From Metaphire vulgaris (taxonomy: Eukaryota; Annelida; Clitellata; Crassiclitellata; Megascolecidae), in the NCBI GenBank assembly GCA_018105865.1, contig CM030835.1, positions 625,001 through 689,000 of the forward strand: 64,000 bases of DNA, in the 5' to 3' direction. A model generated the notes under the pieces. The model was not told where the DNA came from and did no database searches. It saw nothing but the letters and a program-made list of their open reading frames with translations. How positions within the stretch are numbered: the first letter of the stretch is position 1; the number at the start of each line of letters is the position of its first letter. This document shows positions 34,991-48,000 of this stretch, piece by piece. The translations under genes and the position numbers were made by a program.

Positions 34991-37900
34991 ATGCATTTTG
35001 TATTATTTTCACTTTTTTCTGATGCAGGAACTATTGCGATGTATTACTTGTATTAATCTTCTGGAATGTATACTTTCCTCCCCACAATGAAATAGATTAA
35101 TTAGCTACAGATCTTATATGGCAGGGTTGTCAAGACTTTTTGTTTGCTGTGGTGATGCACTTCTTGCATTCTTAGGGTCAGCTTACAGAAATCAGTTGAC
35201 TGCAGAGAGATTTCTTTGTATTTTCCAATTTTTTCTGGTTTTGAGAGAAACCAGAGATATTGCTTAGTAAAATATATCTGCCAGTGACCAGGTGTCTTTT
35301 GGTAATTTTTCTACAACAGCTGGTTATTTGAGAGTAACGTTCTCTTCTGTGAGATGTAATGTGATGTAAGATTGTAAGATTGATGTAAGATTGAACAGTG
35401 CTTCAGTTTCTTCTCAGAGGCACTCCCAATTTAACAACCTCTCAGTGAAGAAGTGAGACTTTTCACAGTGAACTTTCAGAGGTGGTTAGAAGGTATGAGT
35501 AAATGACTGCATGGAACTACCATAACCATTTTGAAGATGGAACCAGTGACTGAATGCTCTCTCCTCTAGTAGCTGGTCTTGGAACAGAAGGTTTTTTTAC
35601 AAAAATGTTTCAGTGACGGGTATTTTTAGTCTTGAAGTTCTGTGACTGAAGTTTACTGTACTTTTATAGAAATGCTTTTAATGGGTGTAATGAATTCTTT
35701 ATTAAAATTAATCTTTGTTAGACTCTTGTGATCTCAAAAGGCTATCGGTTGTGTTTTGGATCAATGATTATCCAGAATTAATGCAGTAATTTTTGTTTTG
35801 CTTTGATTCTAAGTTTTCAATAATGTTTGCTAGAGATCTCTGTAGTTATTTAGTCATAGAACTTATCTTGGTTTTGCAGATCTTACTCTTTTGTTTGATG
35901 TCAGAATTTGTTTTTGTGCATTTAATTTTTTGATAATTGCTATGCCAAGTTTCACATTAGTTCATGCAAAGTCTTTTTGACATTTCCGATGTTACTGGGA
36001 ACTGGTGCCATTTACTATTGTGAATAATGAAAAAGTTTCTATAGAGCATTTTTTAGTTTCTTAGTGAACCATGGTCATGTAAATAGGCTCCTCAAAATTC
36101 AATGACAGGTGTGACTATTCCATTTCATTGATGTATCACTCTGAGGTGAGTGTGAAACTGAATATCCTAGTATCTTGTCTTTCCTGTTCAGAGATCTGTC
36201 AAATGCTCTTGCTTGATACAATGGTGAGGTGATATTTCTAATGTTTCTAATTTTGCCTGTTGATAGCTTATGCTGTTAGTCAAAAAAGTTGATCAAAATA
36301 GACTGAGATGTCCTGTAATTCCCATGGGAAGCAGAATACCGGTATATAGTTTTTTTTTCTATTTGTGTAGTTGTTGCAGTTATGTGTCATTCATATCTAA
36401 TGGGTTTTTAGATCAACATTGTTGGCAGTATACCGGGTAGTATAAAAGAAGTGCTGCAAAGTTTTTGAACATTTTATGGGCATGTAGATTGTAGATATTA
36501 GAATGCACCTACTAGATTTGTATATGGATTCTCATTCCTATTGCGATCATTTGTCGTTTGATGTGCAATTTTGAATGATTTTGCTGCACGGGCTTGATGT
36601 TGAGGGTATTGTCAAATGATTTAGCGTGTCTTGCTTTCTCGTGTGTTTCACTAAATTTCAGGTTGGAAAGGTTTCTTCTTAAAGATTTCATTTGAAAAAG
36701 TATTTCTTTTACTGGAGTGACACTGTGCTTGTTTGGTTTTTATGCAGCGAGGCCAATTGAGGATGAGCGTCAGTTGTCTGATGAAGCGCGCCACATTCGA
36801 CAGCTTGAACAGTTGCTGGAGCAGAAGGACGGGGAAATGGGGAAACTTCGACACGTGAGTGCGGCTGTTCTTTCCATCTGTACAGCCCGGTCACCTTATG
36901 ATTTGTCCGCTTAAGTTCTACGCGTGTCCTTGTTTGCATACATTAGGTTTTCCTCTTGATAGGTCAACTGTTCTTTAATTGGTGAATAATTTTATTTTAT
37001 TAAGAGACTCAATCGTAAGTTAATGAAAATTCAGTGCTTATCGTGAAGCATTGAAATCGTGTAGTTTTTTAAGAATCTTTGGTGGTAAATTTGACGCTAC
37101 TGTTTGAGTCATGCAATGCCATCGTCTGCCTGTAGCTATTAATATACAGGCACGTGAGTTTGAAAGAAGAGGATGTGCTGAACAGTTTGTTATTGCCAGG
37201 TCTGTATGCGAAATGAAATGCAGTGCAAAATCATTAATATGTACGACTGGTAATGGATTAAATGCTCTTGTGTTGCATAATTGTGTCACTTAATCCAGAC
37301 TGAAACAATGAATATTAAATTCAACTGTCTCCTTGTTCATGGCATCCTACAATGTGTCATAATGAGTGCAGTATCCTAGCAATTAATTCTGTTTGTTAGC
37401 ATTTGGTATCTTGTCTCTGTCTCTTATGTCCTTTACTTTTTTGAATTTAAGATTAGATCAGAGCAACCCTATTAGCAGTTTTTGCTACATATACGTGTTT
37501 GCTCATCAAAGTTTTGTATTAATGATGTGCAGGTGGCACACATATACAAATACACATACACTTACAGCAGCACATTATCATGCAGAATTGGGTATGCCTA
37601 AAGGAGTGTGTTGGTCAATTACTAGGAATTGTATATGTAATTTTGAATTGATAAATCACAATTTTTACTTCAGTAAATTTTGAAGATGCATGGAAGTAGT
37701 AACATTTTTGTGGCAATGGAGGCAACAGTATTTTGTTGACTGTGTATACCGAAGAATTTATGTTGTAGTTGTAGTCGATATACACAATGTTCGACATTCG
37801 TGTTATTGCAAAAAGCGTCATTACTGGATATCTGTGTATAGCAAATTTCCACAAGCAAATGAAATCTCCATTTTAAGCAAATGGTCATTCCAAATTTAGC

Positions 37901-38495
37901 AAATGAATTCCTTTTTGTCATTTGGGCCTCTATGTAACTGTGCAGTCTTTCTTGGTATTTTAATGCATTTTAATTCGATGGGATAATTTTTTGTGTGTCA
38001 CCGTCAGACTTAAAAGCCAGTAGTTTTGACTGAACCTTTGGAGTATAATACAGACTGATAGGTCTTCTGATGCCAATGTTTTTTTTGTTAGAATTATAGG
38101 TGTGGGAGATTTGTAGACAATAGACATAGATGTGCTTGATATACACAATGTTCGACCTTGTATGATGTACGAACTGTTTATCACAGTCATGGCAGTAAAT
38201 ATTACTATCACCTTTCCTGTTTCCAATTCATATTCAGCTTTAATGCAAATTTTCACTTAATTTGTCAGTAGAAGGCTTGAGGTATTTATTATCTGCCATT
38301 TGGCAACCAAAACAATTGTATTACATATATCTGAAATTATCTGGTTACAGCATTAAAGCTAACCAGAGTACAGCAGTAATGTGGAGTTAGATAAGGTTTG
38401 GCCTTTTTTCTATGTGCTAATTTTGAGCATTCTAGATATTGAATAATTTGATTTAAATGAGAAAATACAATTAAATTGATAATATAAAGACTTAA

Positions 38496-38547
<52 letters not shown>

Positions 38548-41500
38548 TGATGTTTTGATGTCTTTTAGACACTTGACACTAGGCTGGCTTTGATGCTTGG
38601 TGATCAGAGTTGTGTAACCACAGTATTTTGAAGTTGTAGCTGAATCTGAAAATAAATGCAAGACATCAGATCTTCCAGGGTTTTCTCTCTACAGACTACC
38701 GGTAGATCTGCTGATGTAGACCACTGATGCTGTTAAAGTTGGGATAGTTGTCTTCTTTTTGCCAACAACAGAACAGATTTTTGTTGTTGTTATCCTTTAA
38801 TAGCATTTAATCAGAATTGAGAAATTAGTCTGAACTGAAAAAAATGTGAAAATGCTGAAATTGTATTGCAAAGGACTTTGGACAAAGAATACTGAAGCTA
38901 TGGTAAAGTATTTTGAGCTTGAACAGTAGTATCCTTTGTTCTTCATGTCGGTGTACATAGTGTTGAGGCAGAGGGTTGAAATTGAACAGAAAGAATGTAC
39001 ATCAAACAGAAATCAGCAGCTACCAGTTGTCTGCTGGTTGCCAGCAGTCAAGTGAAGGAAGTGACGAAGATGGTCCTTTTCACTCCTGTGATACAGTAAT
39101 TTCATTTCGAGTCATTGATTCATCCGTTCTGGAGTTTCTGGTATTATTCTGTCCAAAGAGCCTTGTTTCTCTTCTGTGGGAGGATCTAGTTGAGAAGGTT
39201 GGAATGACTCATGCAGTGTCCATTTCAAATGAATCAACTGACAGAACAAGAGGAATAAATAGACAGAAAGGGACTGCCACTGCTTAGAAACTTTATTCCT
39301 TCAGTTTTCTTTGTAATATCAGTTGTTAAGAGAGAGACCAGCTGTAGCTATTGGTCAAAAAAGTCAAAGTCCTTCCTGAGCCTCAAGGGCTACAATATTT
39401 TAACTTTTTAGAAGTGGTTTTTTAGTGTTGAGGCTTGTTTGCTTGCTTTTTTGTTGTGTGTGTGTGTGTGTGCATTTTCTAATGACTGATTGTTAATTTT
39501 TGAAACTAGGATGTTCAACTGCAGAGTATGCAGAAAGAGCTCCAGTCAACAAAAGATGAAATTGTTCGACTAAATGAGGAGAGTGCATCAGGCAGAGAAA
39601 GTATTGAGATGATGAAAAACCAAGAGAAAATGCTCAAAGAGAAGGTGCATTTCCTTTCATCAACAGTCATAATTGTAATTTTGCTATGAATGCTGATTAT
39701 TATATGGTCTCTACATTACATAGCAGAATGAACCTTTAACCTATGGACATGTCCTAGCAATGAGTACAATTCGTTGAGCAGATAGAAAGGAAGTGATCAT
39801 TTTGCTGATCGATTGCTCCTTTTGCTGCTTTTGCTTCTCTTGAAGAAATGTTCTTGCACTGAAATTCAAAATCAGAAGAACCCTTGTTCTTTTGTAATGA
39901 TTACCAACATGTTTCTCAAATTTGTCTCTAGGATATATAAGTTTTTGGTAATCTCTTCATGCCTCATTTAATGGGAGTGTCTTTTTTAGCATTAATTGTG
40001 ATCATCTGTGTTTTTGCATTTGTTTATGTATCATTGATATTGGATACTATTGGTTTATATATAATTGAATTGAAGCTTGAGACTACAAAGATTGATCTTT
40101 CTCGAAAAGAAGCTGAAAACGGAGCATTACAGACACAAATTGAAACATTGAAGAAACATTGGGAAGATCACGAACGCCATATTTCTGTCCTTCGAGATCA
40201 GATTGGCACAAAAGAGGAACAAGGAGCAATGCTTCAGGCTGATGTAAAATACCTTAAATTGCCATAGAAATGTTATGCTTATACTGCTTTAAATGAAATT
40301 TTAAATTCTTATAGTTAAGTTGTTTTACAGTAGTTCTATTCACTTGTTTTGTGCATATCAATGTCCAGATGTCCAGGAACAATAAATGATCATTGAATCC
40401 CTTGATTGTTCATTTGATAGTCTGAGATGATGAGCTGTCAGCCAAGATCCTAGAGAACAGTGATTGTGCTTCTTGGTCTTAACGGGTGAATTGGTGCAGA
40501 GTGGACATTAATGTGTTCTACATGGCTTCATAGGCTGATATCTAGTGCATTATTATGAAAATGCAATATTAATTGAATCTTAAAGTAGAATTTGAAATTA
40601 CTTCAAGAGAGCAATAATTGCATAATGTATATTCGTGTAATTTTGGTGAAAACACACGCTTGATTATTTATTTGCAGGTCAGTGTTATTGTGGACAGTCA
40701 AGTGTGCCTAAAATATCAATTATACACATTCTAACGAAACACTCTGATTAATTGGTTTGTTTTGACTTTGTAGTTGGCTATGTTGAGAGACAGACTGAAA
40801 GAGAAGGATGAATCACTTGAGAAGAAATCCAGGCAGTTGAGTTCTCTTGTATCTGATAAAAAGAAGCTAGAGGAGGAACTTAATGATGTCAAAGATCAGC
40901 TGGAAGGCAAGAACAGAAAGCTCAATTCACTGCAAAGAAAGGTCGGTCTTCAGTTGTTTTCTTTAGACTATCCCAATTTTTGTTTATAACTTCATTTCAA
41001 TGTTTCTTAATGTAGTCGGAGTTAAGTGGTAATGAGGTAGTGGTGAGTGAGTAGTGCATGGTAGGAATAACTAATGTCATCGATAACGCTAATTCAGGAA
41101 CTAGGTGAGATCTGTCATGGAGCAGAAGAAAAGGATGTTGAGGGTCTACACAGGTAATGAAAGGAATTCACAAAGTGGAAAAGCAGGTAGTGAATTCCTG
41201 GAAGGTGGTGGTCTTCCACAAGATAATAATTTGTTACCAAACTTGGCAAAGCCTGTATTTGCATTGTACTAAGCAATGACTCCATGCCACAGATAATGTG
41301 ACTATTTGCAGATAAGGACTGTGTTGCATGGTGGATGGATGGCCAGTAGTTCTAGTATTCATGTTCATCTCCACCCACTTGGACTACTGTTATGTCAAGC
41401 TTGCTAGTGTGCTATTTTAATGAATCCGCCTCTAGCGGTACATGCCTTCCTTGTTTACAGTGTTTACTCAATATCCAGTGATTGTCATTTTGTATCAACG

Positions 41501-42025
41501 TTTCTCTATATAATGCTCAAGAGTGGGGCAAGTTAGTGTAAGTTGTTGAATTCAGTTCTAATTGTCACTGGTACAGTATGAATGAGTTGTTTTTGCTTTT
41601 GAACCTGTCCATGTTTATGGTTGGATCTTTCAACTGCTCTGCAGTTTGAAGAAGAACAGAAGTTTACTTTCAACTCAAAAACTCTAAACATCATAGAACA
41701 TTTTGAGCAAAAGCATAGTGTTCAAGATATAAGATATACCGGGTAGTGATCATTATCAAATCCCTAATTATAGAAATGCAGTTAAATATTTAAAACAAAT
41801 TATTTGTCATCAATAGCTTTGGACACAGATTTTTTGCATGCATTTCCCATGGCAGCGGCATGGGCATGGAACTGTCTATCTACCTCCATCTATACAACTC
41901 TCTCCAACTTTAGATACCTTTAAGAAGAGACTTAAAACATGGCTATTCTGCATGAGTTATCTGTAACATTGTAATGTGTTCACACAGTTCGGCTGAATGA
42001 GTCACCACATTAATCAGTACTTTGC

Positions 42026-42081
<56 letters not shown>

Positions 42082-45000
42082 TGAAATAAATGTGATATAC
42101 TTTCACTAGGTTCAGCTTCCATTTCTTCAGTATTTTCAATTCAGTTTCTTTTTGTATTTGAAGGTAGAGAATTTGGAGGACATTGTTAAGGAAAAGGAGG
42201 CTGTTATTTCATCAACAAAAGCAAAGCTTGCTTCACTTCAGGCTGATCATAACACATCTGGTAGTGCCTTGTCAAGTCTTGAAGAACTCCTTGTTGACAA
42301 AGAACGTCAGATTGACAGGTTCATATTCATACTAAATATTCGTTGGTTTTTCAGTAATTTACTCTACAATTTACTTGTCGTGTTTTACTAAGTAAATAAT
42401 TCATTCATTCATTCAATCATTGCTGTTTAAGCAGAATTTGATAGACTGAAAATGTAACACGTTGACTGCGATACAATTGATCCCTTAGGCAATGCAAGCC
42501 ACGTAATTACATCATAGAAGGAATTTTCCGGGTGTACGTTTATACGACGCGTCAGGGATGCTTATAATTATGAGGCTGTGGTTGAGTATATTGTGGTTTT
42601 TTGAACAAATGTTTATGGGACAAATATTCATACATCTTCCATAGAATACACTTTTTTGATTGGTCACTCATTCTAGCAACTATAGGAAGCAGAAGAATGA
42701 TTCCAAGATTCGCGTAAGCTAAAATAATTGGCATTGAACAAAGGACGTCATGTGGCGCCCCTAGCACCCCGAGAAACCAAAATAAGAACGTCAGTTGATG
42801 TCCCTAGCATTCAACGTGTTAATATGGTTTGATTGAGGTGAATGTCATGAAATAATAAATTTAATGCCTTAGATTAATGTGCTGTGCTTTTGTTATCATA
42901 TCTATGCTTTTCAAGTTAGCTTTGTGATGTCTTAACAGTTTCCTTTGTCAATAAATGTGAATATAGTGCAGCATTTCTCATATATAATTGTGTTTGTCTA
43001 TTTTCTTTTTGTTAATAAAGGTTTAGCAAATGGCATAATTAATCAGTCTTACTGCGACACTGAATTAGAGCTTTTATTACTACAAAACTTTGCATTAAAA
43101 GATGACTAATTTATAAACAGGGTTATTGTATTTTATGGGATGTGTGTTTTGCTTTCTAGACTTAGGGAACAAAGAGAAAGAGTTGACCGTCAGTATGAAG
43201 AGGAAGTGGACCTAATGTCCAAAAAGTTATCGGATCTTAAATTAAAATACGAGGAACTGCAGAATGATCTTGCCGAGAAACAAGTATGTGATGAATGTCT
43301 GTCTTCCTACTCTAGTTCACGTCCTGTGAAGTCAAGACCATCTGACATTTGAAGAGAGGTGTTATCGATGAAAGCCTCTTTTGTTATATTATTGAAATTT
43401 TTCTAGCACTGATAAAATCTACGCTTCACTCTTTATTGCATATTAATAATTAGTTGACATTTTAGTGAGTGTCATTTTTTAGAACTCTTTTGCCATACAC
43501 TTATATATCTTATATTTTATGTTTTGGAAAATTTATGTACATTACCAGGTAAGCCTTTTTAGTGTTGTTGCATTGCTTAGTATGTAGTCATGAATAGATT
43601 ACAGTCACTTCTCATTAATGCACAAGAGTAAGTGCATAAATGTCGGATGCTATTTTTCTACTATGGTGAGCTCAATAGGCAGGTGACTTCAGGTTAATAT
43701 CTATTGAATATGAGCACGATTCGGTTATGTGGAAGGCAAACTGCAAAGTCTGTTTTGTGCATTGTTAGGCGTGTGCATGACTCTGCGCAAACACTGAGGC
43801 AGTTTAGAGCTTTCTAATGGTCTATGGGTGATGTCGTATATAGGGTGTCAAAAAAGGCTGTCTGCCACGTCTGTTACGTGGAATCGATTGCACTTTAGTC
43901 GGCCACCGCTGTTCTGCCCTTGGGATAGAGTAGTTCCTTGTTTCGTGCAAATCTTTTTCTGGCTACAACAATTTGTCTTGTCGTCAAAGCGTCTATGGGC
44001 ACTTGTTTGCCACAAGAATTGGCCATCATCCCAGGATTAATACTGATATCGAATCCACTTTTAGCTACTTTGAGCACCCTTTTAAAGCAGATTGGTAGTC
44101 ATATGCTCGAATGTACTGTACGTTTGAGGATTTAGTTGCTTTTCATTCTGACAAATTGGTAGTGCTTTTAGGAATGGTAAGAGATGTTTGCATCACTTTG
44201 TAACAAATCTAGCATTAAATGAAAATTGAAAAAGAGCTGAATGTCAGTTGCCTGTTGTTGACTCTTGCACTATCTATAAGTTCCTGTCTTCTTGGACATT
44301 GCAGAAGGAAAGTGATTGATATCGTTCGTAGTCAAAGAGGGTTTTCTAATGGTTTCATAAATAATTTGGTGTATGTTTGATTCCTTATAATATTTGTTAA
44401 CCCCTAAACTGACGGAACCGAGTATACTCAGTCCAATTGCATATAGTTACAAAGTATTTTGTAGTTTAAGGGTTAATTTAAGATTGCTTGAAATATGTCA
44501 TTTGGTAATAATTTGTGTTCAGAAGCAGGAGGTTGAATTGAAAGAGGAATTGTCTCGATTGAAATCAGAGCGAATTGCAAAGGAATCCCTCATCAGCCGA
44601 TTAGAGTTAGACATCTCCGATAAAGCAGATGAAATTTCTCAATTGCAGAGTCAGCTCCGTAAGGTAGGAAAAAGTAAAAAAAATTAGGTACTGCTAATCT
44701 TATGGATTTTATGAATGAAGATTTGTTATGTTACTCTGTGACAATGTTTAGCATCAGTTCCTATAAAACATTAAGTGATTCTTTCTATCTTTTTTCTGCG
44801 TGACTAGAAAATTTCATATTTCTATTTATTTAAAATTTTACGATTATTTCTCTTTGTTTTTCATAGTTATGGCTACTGATATTCTGTATGCATCATTCCA
44901 CAATCTAAGCCTGATGTTAACTATTTAGCTGTTTATATTTTCAAATATGTCCTGTTTAGTAATTGATGAAAAATGAGGAATTATATATTGAAATTATTTG

Positions 45001-48000
45001 TTCAAAATTTTATTCCAGTGACATATGTATCCAAGTCAAATAGGCCAATTTAATTTTTGGATTTCAGCATAGCTAATCATATTCAGGTTTTACACTACTT
45101 GAAACATATATACAAGTTTTTTTATAATCTTGTAAAACTGTTGCTGTTGAACTGTAATTTTAGTTGGATGAATGTGTCAGTCAGTCACAAGTTGACTGTG
45201 ATCGAAAGATTTTGGAATTGAAAAAGGATCTGGAAGATTCACAAAATGAATTGAATGTTGCTTCAGTGGAACTTGAGAATTACACAAAACTCGTGAAAGA
45301 TTTAGAAAAAGAGAAGTCCGCTTTCGAATTGCAAAGGGCAGAACTACAGAAGTAATGAATTCCATTTAATGGAACTGCTATTTGTTTGCTTTTGGATCGT
45401 TGTATTATATCCTCTACTTAATGAGACGGTGACCTTTTGGATCCATTAGATTTCAACAAAGAAATTTTGTTGCCTTTATCACTAAAAATAGAAGTTTCTT
45501 ATATGCTGAAACTACTAAAAACACTTTCAGGCATCATTGCAATGGGCTGTTCTGAATAGCTCTGTTCAATCTGATTCTGTCACAGAGTGCATGGAAATAT
45601 TCATTGGTTGTGCCTTATGACCAGCCAAATGCAGAAGAGCTTCTATTTTAAGAAGGTTCAACAGAGATTCAGCCTATTTACCTGTTGTGAAATTTTTTCA
45701 AATTTTCCCAAAATTTTGGAAAACTAATTATAATATCTCTTTGGATATTAAATATATCTGTCAAGGTTTTTATGAATAGTCACTATTTGTATTATTCGTT
45801 GTTCATGTTCTTTCGAACAGTAAGACTTTGTGACTTACCAGTAGTGCATCCTTATATACACTCGTGATATTGTTAGAAGATATATTTTCCTATAGCCACC
45901 TTTTTTTCTATGCATATTTCTTAAACAGTCTTATTTAAGATTAGAGAAAAGTTTTCCTCATATACTTGATTTAATCAGTGGCAAATTTGTTGCTTTTGCA
46001 TCATTTGGCTGATAGTTTTAAGCATTCTCTCTCTCAATCACTGCACGGTGTCCATCGATCATTAATGGATGATGTTACGCCGACTGTCAGCTGCGGTCAT
46101 GGGTGCTATAGCCTGGATTGAATTATGCAAATTTTCTGTTCAGTATTGCCAACCTTTAGTGCTAAGCTGCATCGCATTTGCAGAGTGCGTTGACGTAGGT
46201 CGTTGCTACGCATCCTACTGCTTTACCTTGGATCTTTGAAAATGAAAAATTCATTGGCTTGCAGTCGTATGTGTAATTGTGTAAAACTGTCTTCTGTCAC
46301 ATACAAAATTCAAGAACTCATGACCTCAGATTTTAAGCTTTACTTTCTTGTCTTACTGTTGTGCTTTACTTGATGTGCCGTGCGCTCTTGCACTCCTCCT
46401 GTGATATCTTTTTGGTGGCTGTTCCTCGATATAATTTTCTGTCGGGGACTTTCTTGTCTTTATTAACTCTGTATTATTAACTCTGTATATTTAGACACTG
46501 GCAAACACACTGCCCTGCACATGTCCTATTCAGTCAGTTATTGACTATTGTGCTTTACTTGTGTTTTTACTTGCTTGTTTACTATGCATTTACTGAAATG
46601 CATTTTTCTTGTTATATGTATGTAGACAGTTGAAGGAATTAAGCCTGGAATTGACAGAAATGAAACTGGTGGAGGCTGGCAGATCTCATCATGCAGAAGG
46701 TTCTCTTAAAAGTCCTGAAAGCATTGGTGATGATGCTACGTTACTAAAGGTATGATCATCCTCTCTTAGGTAAAATGGGGGGACGTGGTAGTGTATAGTT
46801 ATTGTAAGTTGCTTGGTCCGTTCCAGAAGCTTTTGGTTTTTGTCTGCTCTTCTTAAATATTAGATGCATTTTAGAAATGCTGATATGGTTCTGGATAAAA
46901 ATCAGACTTATAATTAAGACTTGTTGGTTCCTTGCATTAATATTGTAAAAAATAACAAATGAGTAGAAACGTAGAAAAGATAAATTCTGTTGCAGGCATT
47001 ATATGCAATGATAGTTATATGATGAAACTACCGTATTATCTCAGGTATAATACGCACCTGTGTATGATATGCACCCTTAGTTTCTAGAGTTATCATAATG
47101 TAAAAATTTTAATACCTATGTAAAATACGCACCCAAAATTTTACCTGGGAATCTCTATTCAGCAACCTGCTTAGAATTGGAAGTGTAGACAAAGTTTTTC
47201 CCACCCGCAGTTACCCTACGTCAATTGTTTAACTATCTTTGTCAACATCTCTATTGTATTACCTAGACAGTCACAATTTTCTTTCAAATTCTGTTTGGAA
47301 ATTGAAGTATATAGGCCTACAAAGTATCCCTCCACTGTTGACCGCCTAGGTAAATAGCTCTATAACGTGCATGTTATATGCATGAGTATGCGTTAAAATT
47401 TAAAATTATGTATGTTTATGTACATAAAATTGTATGTACATAAAATCGATTCCTATGTATAATACGCACCCACGCTTTGCACCAATTTTTGAGGGAAAAG
47501 TGCATCTTTTACGCGAGTTAATACGTTATATCAATATGGATGGTATGTGTGTGATATGTTTGTGAAGCGATGGTAATTGACGGTTTGATTCTGCTTTTGA
47601 TGATTAATAATTAATTTGTTCTTTCGGTGTTCAGAGTGTCATCGTGGACAAGGAGAGTCGTATTGAAGAACTGGAAGAGGCATTGAGAGAGAGCATTCGT
47701 ATCACAGCTCAGCGAGAAGTGGTCATGGCCGAGCAGCAGATGAAGCTCGAACATACAGAGCGCGTGGTAGCTAACTCAGAATTCAACTGGTCTATAGCCA
47801 TGCGTTCTTGTAGAGTTTTTTCATGCAGGGTTCAAACCCTGTTAGTTTTGAATGGACATTGTGTTATAAACCCCGTTAGCTGTTGATACACAGCACTACG
47901 TGCTATTTTGTTTTACTTTTCAACAGAATTTACTATTTTCTTATATCAGCAGCCATGCAGATTATAGAACCTTTTTGTACTGATGTCTTTCTGTGATATG

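Noticed and set aside
38976..39287. 103-codon open frame in ELKS intron 3
   Set aside because: No similarity to ELKS, no splice context in phase, and no domain; probably chance.
39959..40075. Hydrophobic stretch upstream of ELKS exon 5 as a membrane segment
   Set aside because: It precedes the likely acceptor and has no counterpart in this cytosolic coiled-coil family; probably intron.
42552..42767. 71-codon minus-strand frame in ELKS intron 7
   Set aside because: It lies wholly within an inverted-repeat element and shows no known domain.
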